From: Neoceratodus forsteri
Taxonomy: Eukaryota; Chordata; Ceratodontiformes; Ceratodontidae
Reading direction: 5' to 3'
NCBI GenBank assembly: GCA_016271365.2
Contig: CM057454.1
Location: 458,829,501 to 458,893,500, forward strand
DNA length: 64,000 nt
In this document: positions 11,240 through 23,799 of the stretch, one piece after another
Position numbering within the stretch: the first letter of the stretch is position 1
Layout: every line of letters begins with the position of its first letter
Translations under genes and position numbers: made by a program
The notes under the pieces: generated by a model
What the model was told of the DNA's origin: nothing
Database searches by the model: none
What the model saw: only the letters and a program-made list of their open reading frames with translations

Positions 11240-11870
11240 ACTGTAGCGCTCCACATTGTCAATGGGTAATCATTACAACTGAGTATAGTGCACGTGGTTT
11301 ATCTATGCCGAATCAACAACACTGTTGTCGAGGTTTAGCATAGTGACACCCCCAATGTCAACAGGCAAAATTTCACCTATCCAACATTGGTGTCTTTCAC
11401 TTGGGGGCCTGTGGCCCCCTGCACTCCCCCACTAAAGATTATCAACTCCAAGTTGATTGGGAGGGGACAGGGTAAAAGGGTGAATTTTCGCTCTTGGGTT
11501 CCTCACAATGACAATCTCGAAACCTGTCAAGATTGTCACTGTGAGGGATTTCACCATCGGGGTTTTGATGTGCGGTCAGCACACCAGTGCACCCCTACTA
11601 GGGTAATGGCACAGCCCAAGACTTAGAATGTTGGGCACCTGAGGAGTCCATGCACTAATGGCAACTCCCCAATTTCACTGTTCCATTCGAAAAGGAAAGA
11701 GCTACTCTCTTTTTTTCTGAAGAATTTTCAACTGTTAAGATTCAAGACTTCAGTTTGAGGCTGCAATTCTGCTCTGCAGGTTGAGGCTGCGTGTTTACAG
11801 AGAGCACCACAAAATTTTTAATCATGCCTGTTAAGCTGCAGCTTTAAAATTGAATAACCTGCCTGTTTTT
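11240..11870 (+). repeat. DIRS-type terminal repeat, isolated copy
   Basis: The parts 11249-11285 (ctgtagcgctccacattgtc) and 11586-11870 (actagggtaatggcacagcc, gcctgttaagctg) match the repeat in front of the DIRS gag-like region at 27.69-28.05 kb. They also match copies at 44.2 and 46.1 kb. The two parts are separated by a hairpin-rich insertion. No DIRS coding sequence lies beside this copy. Confidence 0.65.
11294..11585. mobile_element. Hairpin-rich MITE-like insertion
   Basis: This 292-base segment interrupts the DIRS terminal repeat and is flanked by the 7-base direct repeat agtgcac at 11287-11293 and 11586-11592. It contains consecutive inverted repeats: acaac/gttgt near 11315-11327; ccaatgt/acattgg at 11352-11390; ggggggcc-type arms gggggcc/ggccccc at 11403-11419; atcaact/agttgat at 11441-11457; and a 17-base arm at 11501-11517 pairing with 11530-11546 at 16 positions. 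Terminal inverted repeats are weak and there is no reading frame. The class is unknown. Confidence 0.6.
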
Positions 11871-11929
11871 CTCACTCCCTGTGTGGACTGAGAGCCACTT
11901 ATGCCTTGCTAGGGTGTTTGTTATGGTCT

Positions 11930-12475
11930 ACTGTTATAATACTTCAAAACGGAAAAAATGTGCAGCTCGCGATACAACCACAAACACATTATTTCTTCTC
12001 TTGTTCTTCTACAAGCTCACTGTAGCTTTGTCAGCTCTGGCTAGAGTTTGTTCTGTCTGCTGTGCATGAGTTTGTATTTAAGATTTGTGACTTTGCTAAA
12101 AGTTACCAACAGCTTAGCTCCAACTGCCATCCCCACTTCCCCATCACTTAAAAAGATGGGCCAGTTTTTATATATTACATTCCCAACTTTGCCAGCAATG
12201 TGGCTGTATTCCATTATAAAGGTGCATAGGGGTTTGTTTTCTATTGGTTCTTTTATTTTTCTTTTAGCAAACTCTCTCTTTGAATTTTGCTAACTTTTTC
12301 TTTTGATTTGATAAGCAAATATGTATCATAGCCCCTTTCTTTGAAATGTGATATTAGTTCTTTAGCTTGAAGTTCAAAAACATCATTTTTGCTACAATTT
12401 GTAATACCTTTCATTGTATTGTCCATTTCTCTTGTTTTGTACTTCCATGACGTGGAGCTGTGGAGCTGTAGGAAC
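11930..12475 (-). pseudogene. PLE linker region between RT and endonuclease
   Basis: The minus strand encodes NNTMKGITNCSKN-like then ELQAKELISHFKERGYDTYL, matching the conserved NCS...QA.EL...F..RGY block after the PLE reverse transcriptase. In a shifted frame around 12070-12240 follow EYSHIAGKVGNVIYKNWPI-like and TNLKYKLMHSRQ-like sequences, the usual steps toward the cysteine cluster and GIY-YIG domain. The left edge (11930-12060) resembles 7200-7330, so both pieces probably come from one PLE family. The fragment has frameshifts and lacks both catalytic domains. Confidence 0.7.
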
Positions 12476-12479
12476 AAAA

Positions 12480-14514
12480 CCCTTAATGGAAATTTTTTTT
12501 ATTTTATTATCAAGAATTGATTTTTAGTTATTATTATTATTTTATGTGATTTTATATGGTATTAATGTGGGAAATGTTTACTCTAATTTCTGGTTAAGAT
12601 TATTGTTGATTAAATCCTAAAAAAACATTAAAATGGAGGAATGATGCCATTTAAAATGGAGACTGTCTCAGAGTTTACAAAAAAAATGGTCTGAAAAAGA
12701 CTGTTTTAAAATTTGCATCAAGGCTCTGTGCTCTAGCTGTAGAACAGAAATAAAGTTCTGTAGTGTGATGTTTTCTTAGGGGCCTAGCCACCGTCCAAGA
12801 AGACTTCAGCTAAAGCTATCTCAGTACCAGAGAAGCATCTCTGTAAACTTGACAGATTTATATGCATGTTTTTAAATCCAGGCTAGAGTGGACATTTCAG
12901 AGCTAGGTATCCATGACTACAATCAGATAGGAGGTCATGTGACTGGTACACACTGGAGTAGTCTAAGGAAATGAGTTTAAAATGTCTCATTACTTTGTAT
13001 ATTAAGAAACTTATTTTGCTTATAACTTTAAAACATTATATGGTGCTGATTTGAAAATGTAACAGATGACAAATAATATTATAATAAATAAGCTTACCAA
13101 GTTTCATGAGTGTAGGACCACGGGTTCAGGAGTTATTTTTAAAACTTATTTTAGTATAATTTTCTTATTAAAAACTAAACAAATCTAGTATCTCATGCTA
13201 GCTCACATGCTAACCAGTCTGACAATAAGACTCTTAAAAATGTATTTTGTTGCTATAGAGAGAAAAACCATCTAACAGTTTATAGTAAATTAACAACTCT
13301 GACAGAAATTTATTACTTTTCCTTGGAGAACAAGTAATTTTATGTGTTTCTACAAAAACTAATGTTTTAAAGACTTTAATAATGGATTTTTCTTACAAAT
13401 CTTATATTATTCTGTAGCTTAGAATATTTGGATCAAGACTACCACTTTATTTTAAGAAGTTTTATTAGAATTATGAAGTTATAACCCTTAATAGTGTAAC
13501 TTAAAAAAATATAAATGCTAGGAATATGAGATTTATACAAAAGTGTTCCTCTTAAAGAGAAATGTCTCAATATGTACGTTTAATGTTTAAGTTAGGTTAA
13601 ATAAGAATGCTATTTAAAGAAAATAATTTTGAGCATAAAACTAGTCTGGAAAAAAGGGGATGTCTTAGAATGTATGTCTGTGTGTCATCATTTATAATCT
13701 GAGATGTCCTACCTCCTTAGTGACTCAAACCAATCAAACTCTGGTAGTGGTCATGTTTATACTACTGAATTCTGCTGACCACTCCTCAGTCTGAGCCAAC
13801 CAGAAATGCAGCAGGACCTATGTTAGTCTAACTAAGAATTCTAATTGCTTTATCACTGTAGCTAGGCCAAAGAGCTTTGGGCCACGCCTGTTTGGAACAC
13901 AGGGACTAGCTTAAGGATAGCCAGAAGCTTATGCAGTGCTGCCATGAGGTCCAGGTGCAAGAACCAGATGCAAGGACATTCTTGTGTATGAAGCAAGGTC
14001 TGTGTTTTATTTGCTGAGCATTTTGACTGAAGTAATGTTGCCTGCTGATATCTAGATCAGTGACTTAACTTTAAAATTCACACAAGCTGCTGTATACAAC
14101 GTTGTGAGTAAGGGAAAGTCCAGTGTCTAAGGTTAATAGCAGATGCACAACATGAAGGAGTCATTAAGTCCCAGTTACAGAAACAACTTTGCTGTCCACA
14201 AGAAAGTGCTTTGAATCCAGTATTGCTATGGAATGTGTAGATTGAAGATGTGTTCTACAAATCCAAGAACTGACTTTTGGTAAAGTGACTTTCAGCAAAG
14301 AAAATTTGACTTGCAGTGGTTGTCCATGCCAATAAGTTCCAGGGTCAAGAAGGTTAGCTGAAAAAGAGACTTTTCATCCAAAGCCAGACTCAGCCAAGAG
14401 TTCTAAGTTGAGAGAAGAAGAACCACTTCTACAACCAGAAATCTAAGTATAATTTTGATACTTTTACTAATTAATTTTCATAGGTTGAGAGTTCAAGTCC
14501 AGTAACTATAATAG
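12480..14514. other. Unassigned AT-rich stretch of 2 kb
   Basis: No protein motif or clear repeat boundary was recognised. A ccatttaaaatgg palindrome lies near 12650. Sequence near 13690-13850 is less AT-rich and has CCAAT-like motifs (accaatcaaac). It could hold an old LTR or other non-coding repeat, but I cannot show its ends. Confidence 0.35.
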
Positions 14515-14532
14515 CCATTTTTGGACTTGCCA

Positions 14533-17500
14533 CTAACAGTGGATGTATTCAAATTTACTTTCCCCCATGTGTTTGTCCAGTAGGTACTTAAAAGATTCTA
14601 TACTTGTGGCTGCCACCACCTGCTCCAGCAATTCATTCCATGGTTTTACCACCCTTTGGCTAAACCGATTACTTCTTCTTGTAGTTTTATATTGATCTCC
14701 CTTCAACTGGTCAGCACGCATTCTAGTGTTTCTTGTTGTAGCTCTTTTTCTTGAAAGGCCAGATATTTCCCAAGTTAACTCATCATGTAGTGCCCTATAT
14801 GCATAGAACAAGTCACATCTCTTTCTTTGATATAACACTGAGTACAGATCCAGTTCCCTCAATCTTTCCTCATAAAACCTTCCCCTTAACACTTTATGAC
14901 TGCTCTGGTTATTTTCCTTCAAACTCATTCTATGGCCAGTGCACTGCCTCTGCTTTGTGAGGAGCAGTCTGGAGCACCATACTCCAGCACTGGTCAAACC
15001 AGAGATCTGTACACGGGCAACATCACCTCCTCTCTCCTACTTTTTATATTTCTAAGAATGTTTCCTGTTATTCTATTGCCCTTTTTACACATTCCATACT
15101 ATGTGTTTCAAAACTTGGGGTATTTGTTACCCACACCCCCAGATATTTTTCCTTCTCAACACTCTCTATAAGTACTTTATTGATCTTATATGAGGCCATG
15201 GGATTGTTTACTCCAAAGTGCATAACTTTACACTTTGGTCCATTGAAAATCAACTTGTGCCTATTTGCCCATTGTTCCAGTTTGGCAATTTGTTTTTGGA
15301 ACCTTGTTATCGACTCCTAGTTATTTACTGTAGCCTCTACCTTGGTGTCGTTGGTGAATTTACATAACCACACCCCTTCTGTTACTTGCATTGAGGACAC
15401 AAGGATTCCAAACAGTGTAGGGCCCAAAATCAATCCCTGTGAGACCCCACTTGTCACTTTCCTCCTCTCTGACAGATGACCCCGTATAGACACTCTCTGC
15501 CTCCTACCATACAGCTATGCACCTATCCAGTTTAGTAATTTTGATTCAAGACCCATTTCTTGCAGTGTTTGAAGTAAATTATCATGTGATATGGAGTCAA
15601 AGGCTTTTGAATAATCTAAGTATATTACATCTACTGGTAATCCTGCCTCCAAGGCCTGGCTTACAGGTGCAAAAAATGTTAAATTTGTCACACATGATTT
15701 TCCCTTTATGAATCCATGTTGCATGACATCTACCACCCCTAATCTACACATTTCTTGTTCAATAAATCCCTTTACAAAACTTGCTAGGATTTTTTCTACC
15801 ACTGAAGTAATACTAATGGGGTGATAATTCTTGACATCTGATCTTACTACCCCTTTATGAAATGGTGTAATATAGACCTCTTTTTAGTCCTTTATCACCT
15901 CACCAGTTTCGAGGGACAAATTGTATAATAATGTGAGAGGCCCTGCCATTTCTTCTGCTGCCTCATTTAGTAAAAATGGGTGAAACCCATCTGGACCAGA
16001 TGATTTATATTTATTTAAATCCTTCAATTTTCTACATACCTCTCCTTCTTGTATAATATGTTTGTTCCTATCGATGTTTGTACTGTTTTTCCATACCCAA
16101 TCTTGGTCATGACTCTGAAATAGTTCTAGGAAGTGTTTGTTAAAAACTTCTGCCATTTCCTTTTCATTGTCTGTTGTTCTGTCTTCATTTTTTAAACTCC
16201 TATGTTTTTCAGAGTGCCTTAGACTCTCTATGTGGTTATAGAGCTGTCTATAATGATCCTTTTTTAATGTGGCCAATCTAAGCTCTGATTTTACCTTAGT
16301 CTGTCTTATTGCTGATTTATTGTTTGTTTATTGGGAAATATTCAGAAAGACCTTTGAGTCAAAGACTCATTTACAAAGGTTCCACGTCATACATTAAGGC
16401 ACAGAGCAAACAATTGCTAACAGAGATGACAGTACAGTATAATGCATAATGAAGAATTACATTACATTTCATTACACGGCAGTCAAGGGTTGATCAGGAG
16501 GAGGTCTAGGTCAGTATAGTAATTGAGTTGCATTTTAGCACAGCCACATAGTTGCAGAAAAGACTGTAACCAGCTGATAGTCTGATAGTGAGATAGGAGA
16601 GAATTTGCACCAGAAACAGAGAATGTTATGGGCGCTAATAGGACAGCATGCTGCAGGACTGTGTCAGGGGCAGGAGTCTTGGAGGAGTACCCTTAGTCTA
16701 GCTTTAAAAGGATATCTATATTCCTTTATCTTTCTCTTATATTTAAGGTAGTTACCATTAGTCTCATTCTTTTTATATGTTTTATAGGCCCTTTCTTTTT
16801 TCTTTATTAATGCTTGTATTTTCCTTGAAAACCATTTGGGGATCCTACCTTTCCCATTATATTTTTGAAACATTGGCACATATTTTTCACATTGTTCCAT
16901 TTTTCTTCATATTCTTTCCCATGTTTCCTCTAATGACAGATCATTTAATTCCTGCTTCCAGCTCCATTGTGTTAATGAGTGTCTTATTTCTTCATAATTT
17001 GCTCTTCTATAATTTCTTATCAGCATATTTCACTTAATCACCCTTGTGTTTTCAAGTATTTCAAATTTAATCATATTGTGGTCACTTGTCCCTAGTGGAT
17101 GTATCACAGCTACATCATCCAATTTTCCCCCCATGTTACTTGACAACAGGTTCAATACTTTATCCCCTCTGCTGTTTTCTTTAACAGTCTGTTCAAGATT
17201 ATTCTGATGACAATATTCCAAAAATCTGTTCTCCAGCATGCCAGTCCCACTATCTTGGTGCAAATTAATTTTTGGGAAATTAAAATCTCCTATAACAATA
17301 ATAAAGTCTCTTTCATCTTCTGATTGTCTAAAGAGTCCATAAAAATTAAGTTCTCTGCATCACATAGATCCGGAGATCTAGAACACAGCCCCAGGATTAT
17401 GTCCTTATGTTTTACTTTAATTTTTTATCCAGGTTTGCTCTGGCCTTCTACTGCCTCCTGCGTCTTCCCCTATTTCCTGTGCTCTCAGAGATGTAGCTGC

Positions 17501-17780
17501 ATAGAAGGCTGTTCCTTCCCCTCTTTAAAGTTGTCTAGTGCTCTGAAAAAAGTCATATCCCTATACTGTGTCCATCTAATCATTCTTTTTAAACCACATT
17601 TCTGTGATCCCACATACGTCTATGTTTTCCTTAATCATAGTGTATTTCAGTTCCTCCATGTTGTTTTTTAAACTTCTAGCATTCAGCATAAAGATCTTAA
17701 TTTTGTATGCATCTAAGTTCGAATTTTTACTATTATTTATAATCTTCTTTATTTTTTTGTGGTACTACCCCTCTCCCCTG
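14533..17780 (-). pseudogene. CR1-like ORF2: endonuclease and reverse transcriptase
   Basis: ORF2 nicks DNA and copies the element RNA by target-primed reverse transcription. Visible in order on the minus strand: NARSLKNNMEELKY and DVCGITEMW (endonuclease start, about 17690-17590); GDF-like then LGTSDHNMIKFEIL at about 17100 (endonuclease SDH motif); KSSGPDGFHPFLLNE near 15980; QHGFIKGKSCVTNL and VIYLDYSKAFDSISH (about 15720-15580); a catalytic box decayed to CKFTNDTK near 15345; then CKVMHFGVNNP; and the C-terminal RVVKPWNELLEQVV near 14640. The catalytic FADD is therefore FTND, which cannot be active. A 388-base insertion breaks the linker before the RT. Confidence 0.85.
16303..16690 (-). 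mobile_element. 388-bp insertion with 9-bp target duplication
   Basis: ccttagtct occurs at 16294-16302 and 16691-16699, directly flanking a segment that interrupts the LINE ORF2 linker. On the minus strand the insert begins gtactcctccaagactcc and ends with cccaataaacaaacaataaat. The AATAAA-type tail suggests a minus-strand retroposon. Near its 3' end is the hairpin gagtctttgactc, with a similar gagtctctgactc followed by an AATAAA-containing end at 20010-20050. No tRNA-like boxes or protein were recognised, so the class is open. Confidence 0.6.
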
Positions 17781-17789
17781 AACTCTTAG

Positions 17790-18960
17790 TTTAAAAGGCT
17801 TTCAATTTAATTTTTGAAACTTAATGCCCAAATCTTACTGCCTTTTTTTGACAAGTGTAGTCTATCACTACAGTACAAACTTCTATCCTCTCTAAAGAGT
17901 TCCCAGATTCTTACACACTGTACCCCATGCAGTAGACACCATCATCTCATCCAGTTATTTATTCACATTGCCTTCTGGTTTATCTCATTTGTAGCCCTTG
18001 AAATCGGCAGAATTTCTGATCATATCGTTATACCATTTAATTTCCTTATTTCTTTCTCTGTTTGCATGAACTTTAATAGCATTTGGTCTTCTCTACTGTT
18101 TGCTAAGTCATTTGTTCTGACATGCACCATGACAATAGGTTTATCCTCATCTTTGTTGACTATTTCTGGTATGAGTTTACATATATCTGTAAATCTTGCC
18201 CCTAAGAAGTAAGAATTTGTCACCATTTCCTTGTCTAACATTGTTGTGTAAGAGTCTGTGTATTTTATTATTCAGTCTCCTAAAATAAAAATTATTTTCC
18301 TATCATTTGTATCCCTTTCTGTGTCTATGTCCCAATCCATAGTACAGTTTTCTGGCTGTTCCCCATTCTGTGAACCTGTCCTCTTTATTTCTTCTGCATT
18401 TCCCTGATTTGACATTTCATTATCCCCATAGTCCACTTGTTCCCCAACGTCATCTTCCTGACAGATTTCATCATTAACCTTTATTGCTTTGGTGGTTAAT
18501 TTCTTTATCTTTGTTCCATTCTGCACATTTGTGTTACTTTTGTCCTGTCCACTACTCACATTGGGGATTTCTTTTCCCCTGTGTATCTTGATTCACTTTC
18601 TAGTTCACCTTCCAAATTTACCTCATTACCTCTTTCTATTTCATTTGTTGCTACAATTATGTCATCTCCATTTTTCCCTGTTTTGCTGTTCAAGGGGGTA
18701 AACCTATTCATCAGTGGAATCAGAAATTGCTTGGCCCATCTACCTTTTGTTTGCTTTCTACTACTTTCCTGTACTTCCCACATATCATCTTTCTCTATAC
18801 TTTCTCTCTCTCTTTTGCTTACACTTTCCATTTTCTATTATATGTACATCACTTCCAGCTACCCCAGTTTGCTTTATTCATTTTATGGCCATCTCCAGCC
18901 CCAGTATTGTTGTTCTTAATTCCTTTAACTCTTGGCATTGTTTACAGACATAGACGCCAA
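17790..18960 (-). pseudogene. CR1-like ORF1 with esterase domain
   Basis: ORF1 products of CR1-clade LINEs bind nucleic acid and often carry an SGNH-type esterase. Here the start (near 18960-18850) reads VCKQCQELKELRTTI, a cysteine pair followed by a short coiled region. A charged linker follows (18831-18300). The esterase then shows the nucleophile block KIIFILGD (the Ser position is lost at the frame end), VMVHVRTNDLA near 18125, and YCSDRLHLSKKG near 17860, which keeps the D..H pair. In most relatives the third block reads GTND, so VRTND is a local change. At least three frame breaks occur. Confidence 0.75.
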
Positions 18961-19200
18961 CCCCGGTATATCTTTTCAAACTGATTTTGTCACACTCTGT
19001 ATAAATGACCCTATAAATGACCCTCCATGTTTATCATGGAATTATACTGTGCACTTACTTAGTTGTGTAAGTACCACCACTTCCTTTGTATCCTGCTCTG
19101 CAGTACAGTCTCACCTCCCTTTTTCCCCTTGTCACCTATGTAACACACAAAATACGTGCACCTAGATATGAGTGTCTCTGTGCACATCTCCCCATGCTGG

Positions 19201-20129
19201 CACTGTGTGCTTGAGCTCGTGGCACTCACTCAAGATCTTTCCTTTTATCTCACTTGATCTGGAAGTCCTTGCATGGGTCACGACACCTTACTATCTTGTT
19301 TCAATCTGCAAAACTTCAAAAGTAATTTAAAAATATTTCCTAGGTACCTTGTACTGTAATAACTTCACTAAGGCTTTATTTCTGCCTTACACCACCCTGA
19401 AGTACTTTAAATTGGCTTATCTGGGAAAATAACAAGGGAATTTACTTTTAACTCTAGAACCCGTATATCTAATTTGAAAGCTTTCAAATGAGAACTATTT
19501 TGCATGATCTGAAAAGTTAAAACTGAGTTTTATGAAAGTATAATACAAAACACTAATGTAATGAGTTGTTGCAAGTTCTTATGCATGAAGGTTATGTTAA
19601 ATACTAGGTATGATAAAAGTTTAGTATAACTTATAATTTATTATGCAGAGTATTGCTTATTCCTTTGCATTATTTGCTAAAATTTGTTTTATTAGTTGGT
19701 TGGATTATCTGAAACAATTGTGTTGATATTTACAGTATTATGCTTGATATTTATGCTAATGAGGAATATGTAGAACTATTTTATAGGGGTCAATAAATCA
19801 TATATTTTTCATAATTACAAGTGTAGAAAGCAGTGCTATTTGCTGTTATATTTGAATCTGGGGAGCACAGAATAATATCATATTTAAATTGTATTTTTAT
19901 TGGTAATTTATGAAATAATTGTTGGGTAAGGCCCGAGGTGACTCTAAGTGCATTATTATAAAAAGTGATATTATAAGCCTTTGTTCTGACAAAGCCTTTG
20001 CAAAGGAGTCTCTGACTCAAGGTTTGTAATTCTGATCTCTCAATAAATAAATTCCTTCACAGCCTTACTAGTTGGCTATACAGAATTTTCCTTCTTTTGA
20101 ATTACCTCTTATTTTGCTTGTGACTTATG
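19201..20129. other. Unassigned stretch left of L2
   Basis: AT-rich sequence without recognised genes. At about 19985-20055 is ctttgcaaaggagtctctga followed by ctcaataaataaattcc, which resembles the 3' end of the 388-bp insertion at 16.3-16.7 kb over roughly 30 bases. It may be another member of that repeat. The minus-strand frame at 19790-20020 has no known motif. Confidence 0.35.
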
Positions 20130-23100
20130 ATCTAACCATCTTGATGTGGTCTCCCTGGTGGTGAGAGGACCTGGGTGTCCACATTGTTATTGTTTTATTT
20201 ACTTTTTGAATGAATGTTATGTTGATGTTTATTTTATTTTTTGGACCTCATTTGAGTAGATTCTGCTTTTAATTTTGGGCAGTGAGAGTGCCTGGACTTC
20301 TTCTACTCCTAGGCCATGAGAGAGCTTGGGGGTGAATTCATAATTCTGTGTTCTGTATCCTGTGAGAGGGGATTGCAGTAGTTTTTCGAGCTTAATTGGG
20401 ATTGAAATAATCCAAATAGTGTGGGATAGGGCGGCATTTTATTTGTATTTTTAGTTGGGTGGGTATTGCTGTTTAATTTCACTACTGTTGCTTGGGGGTC
20501 CTTTTAGGTTGGGTGCCTGAATGTTGTGTAGCTTGGTATTGGTTTCAATTGCGAAATGTGTAAGCTTCTCCCCAGTTGTGTGCTATTCATCTTCCACCCT
20601 CCACCCTTCCCCTTCCTTTGTTGTTGTCAACTTTACCAGCTGTCTGGGTGTGCTGGGCTATTGTCTGTAGAGAGGGTGTGGGGTGGGGTGGAGGGCTTGA
20701 GGATGGTCGGACCTCTCACATTGGTATGGTTAGGCCTAGAAGACACCCTGGGTGAAATGAAGTCTGGAATGGGGTGCTCCATGTCTAGTCTCCATACCCA
20801 AGGACACTGTCTTTTGTGGCAGGCAAGTAGCTGGTGTGGCCCTCAAAGCCCATCCAACTCAAGTGGTGTTATGCAATGCCAGCTCTATTAAGAATAAGAC
20901 TGCAATTATTGCAGATCTTGTTGGAACAACTGATCTGGCTTGCATCACTGAGACCTGGTTGGACAAAAATGCTGGCCCTATTTTGGATGCTGCAATTCTG
21001 GACGGGTACTCAGTGATACACTGCTCAAGATTGGATCATGGGGGGGGCTGTATGTTTTAAGACCGAGTTGGGCCTCTTGAGTGTACCAGTTGAGGAAGCT
21101 GAATCATTTGAGTGTACCATGGTGGCTGGTGTAGGTTGCAGGTTAACTCTCATCTACTGTCCACCTGGGGACAAGATGCAATTCCTGCAGAAAGTAGCAG
21201 ATTTCATGGCTGACATGGCATTGGAGTAACCCAGATTGATGATACTGGTTGACTTCAATGAGTGGGTCAACGATGAATTCTTGCAGTTTGAACAACACTT
21301 CCTCCAGCTTAGACATCTCTGGGCCTTACACAGGTTGTTACCTCTGCCACCCATAAACATGGTCACTTTCTTGATTTGGCTTTCATCCTGGGCATCGAGG
21401 CCTCCAACTTGGAGGTGGAACCTGTCAGTTGGTCTGATCATTACATCGTGAGGTTCAACTTTTGCACCCCCCTTCGAAGGCCTGCCCCTGTGGAGATGAT
21501 CAGTTATCGCCCTTTACAGGAAATAAGCCCTGAAGGCCTAGTGGTGTGATTGCTCTCTCAGAGTTTCCTGTGGCCAGCTTGAGTCCAGAGACTTTAGTTG
21601 TGGCCTATAATAAGGCCATCTCTGTAGCCCTGGACTTGATTGCTCCTGTCCATGTTCATCCTCTCCCCCTTTGCCCTCGGGCTCCTTGGTTTGATGGGTC
21701 TTTGAGGGAGTTGTGGCGAGTAGGATGTAGGTTAGAGTGGCATTGGTGGAAATCTGCCCTGGAAGCTGACCACCTTATATTGGTTGAGCATTATCAGACT
21801 TACCAATCAGTGATCTCCTGTAAGGAGGCAGAATTCATGTCCGGGGAGATTGCTGCCACTCAGAACTGACCAGCTCAGCTCTTCTGAACTGTTGAAAAGT
21901 TGTACAACCCAACCTGTCTGCAGCTCCGAAGACCTTTTTCACAAGTAGAGTGTGATGAACTTGCTCGGTTCTTTGCAGATAAGGTGGCCGACATCAGGTT
22001 GGAAATTCTTTCGACTCGCTCTATGGAGGCTGCTGATGATCGGTGTTCGGTCACTTCACCTCAAGCTTCCTGGAGTACCTTTGCCTTGCCTGAGCTCATG
22101 GATGTCATGCAGATTGTCCAGGGTATATGCTCTACATGCTGTAGTTTGGATCCGGGCCCAACTTCCTTGATTATGGGTTGTTGGGATATTATCGGCCCGG
22201 TCCTGGCACAGATAGTCCAGTGCTCCCTGGAATCTGATGAGTTTCCAAGCTCCCTGAAGAGGTGGTGGTAACTCCCCTCCTAAAGAAAGCTTCTTTGGAC
22301 CTGGATCTTTGGTCAACTATAGACCAATCTCAAACCTTCCCTTTATAGGGAAGGTGATTGAGAAAGTAGTAGCAGTACAGCTGGATGACCATCTGACCAT
22401 CCATAACATCTACAAACCTCTCCAGTCCAGTCTCTGAAAGAGGCACAGTACTAAGATGGTGCTGGTTCAGTGCTCAATGATCTCCTGATGGCGAGAGATT
22501 GGAGAAGCCGCTCTATCTTGGTGCTCCTTGATCTCTCCTCAGCCTTTGACACTGTAGACCATGGGGTGTTGCTTGGACGTCTGAGGTCCATCTGTGGCCT
22601 GACAGGTACGGTTCTCAGGTGGTTTACATCTTTCCTCACTGGCAGGAGTCAGAGAGTGGTGTCTGGGATTTTTTCCTCGGACCCATTCTCCCTGCCTTGT
22701 GTGGTACCTCAGGGTTCAGTGTTGTCTCCCATGTTGTTTGCAGTGTATATGCTGCTCCTTGGAGACATTGTAAGATGGTATGGGCTGAGGTTTCACTGTT
22801 ATGCTGAAGATACCCAGCTGTACCTGTCTTTTGCTCCTGACTAGGATAGAGCTGTCCCAGTATTTAATAACTGCCTTGCCAAAATCCAGGACTGGATGAA
22901 CTCGAGCTGGTTAAAGTTGAACTCTGGAAAGACAGAGGTGATGGTAGTGGACCCGGGTCACCGGATAGAGGGGTTGTGGGCTGATCAACCCTCTGGACTT
23001 TTTCTCGGGTGCTCTCAGATCCTATTCTCTGAATGGGTGCAAAATCTGGGGGTAGTGCTTGACGACGGGCTGACTTTATGAGCTCAAGTGTCGGCCGTCA

Positions 23101-23797
23101 TCAAGACCTCCTTTTATCATCTTAGGAATATCTCCAAGATTAAGCACCTGGTTCCGTCTGGGGATTTGCCTATGTTGGCCCATGTCTTTGTGACCTCACA
23201 CCTTGATTATTGCAATTCCCTGTACTTAGGGCTATCTGGGGTTGATATCCACCACCTGCAGCTAGTGCAGAATGCAGCAGCATGATTGTTGACAGGGGCT
23301 TCTCGAGCTTCCCATATTACTCCTATGCTGCATGATCTGCACTGGCTGCCAATTAGGTGGTGGATCACCTTTAAAGTTGGTTTACTGACTTATAAAGCCC
23401 TACATGGACTGGGCCCTGACTACTTGAAAGAGCTTCTTGTGCCTTACCGTCCAATGCGACAGTTACGTTCGGCTGATGAGGGGTTGCTGGAGATTCCAAG
23501 GGTGTCTTTGAAATCTTCGGGGGCCCTTGCATTTATGCACATGACCCTGACCCTTTGGAATTCTCTAAACTGTCAGCTTTGGGAGTGCATGACTGTGGTA
23601 GGGTTTATGCAGGTGCTGAAAACCTTTTTATGGTGTCAAGCTTTTGGTGGCACTGAATAATTTGGATCCTCTGTTATTTATTTTATTACTGTGTTTATTG
23701 TTTTTATCATGGTTGTTTTTATCTTTTTGTAAAGTGCCTTGATGGCCTGAAAGGCGCTTCTGTGAAATAAAATGTATTATTATTATTATTATTTTAA
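20130..23797 (+). mobile_element. L2-type LINE, long copy
   Basis: A plus-strand LINE with endonuclease, reverse transcriptase and a short 3' UTR that ends in aaagtgccttgatggcctga, aaggcgcttctgtgaaataa and an (att)n tail at about 23776-23797. That tail and the ..GCGCT.. hairpin are characteristic of L2 elements. The 5' limit is uncertain: coding traces begin near 20836, and 20130-20830 is assumed to be 5' UTR. The 3' tail abuts the truncated PLE to the right, so L2 insertion probably broke that PLE. Confidence 0.85.
20836..23660 (+). pseudogene. L2 ORF: endonuclease and reverse transcriptase
   Basis: Motifs in order: CNASSIKNKTAIIADLV and LACITETWLDKNAGP (endonuclease, 20870-20990), LTLIYCPPGDK (21150), ILVDFNEWVND (GDFN changed to VDFN), WSDHYIVRFNF near 21440 (SDH), LDLSSAFDTVDHGVLL near 22540, VPQGSVLSPMLFAVY near 22710, YAEDTQLYL near 22800, LNSGKTEVMVV near 22920, then HVFVTSHLDYCNSLYLGL near 23190 and DLHWLPIRWWITFKV near 23340. 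Everything expected of an L2 ORF2 is present, but in several frames with stops. The catalytic YADD is YAED, the second D of the conserved pair being retained. Confidence 0.88.
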
Positions 23798-23799
23798 GG

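Larger units (their letters stand above)
14515..19200 (-). mobile_element. Nearly full-length CR1-like LINE, minus strand
   Basis: Reading right to left: a 5' leader to about 18960; ORF1 with cysteine/coiled region and SGNH-type esterase (about 18960-17790); then ORF2 with apurinic-type endonuclease, reverse transcriptase and C-terminal region down to about 14533. Two ORFs in this order with an ORF1 esterase is typical of CR1-clade LINEs. The element is about 4.3 kb after removing a 388-base insertion at 16303-16690. Stops and frameshifts interrupt both ORFs. The 3' end near 14515 is approximate. Confidence 0.85.

Noticed and set aside
19985..20055. Possible hammerhead motif (ctgacaaag ... 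gactcaagg)
   Set aside because: The two hairpins ccttt/aaagg and gagtc/gactc do not leave a CUGANGA and GAA pair around one stem II, and no cleavage triplet or stem I is found.
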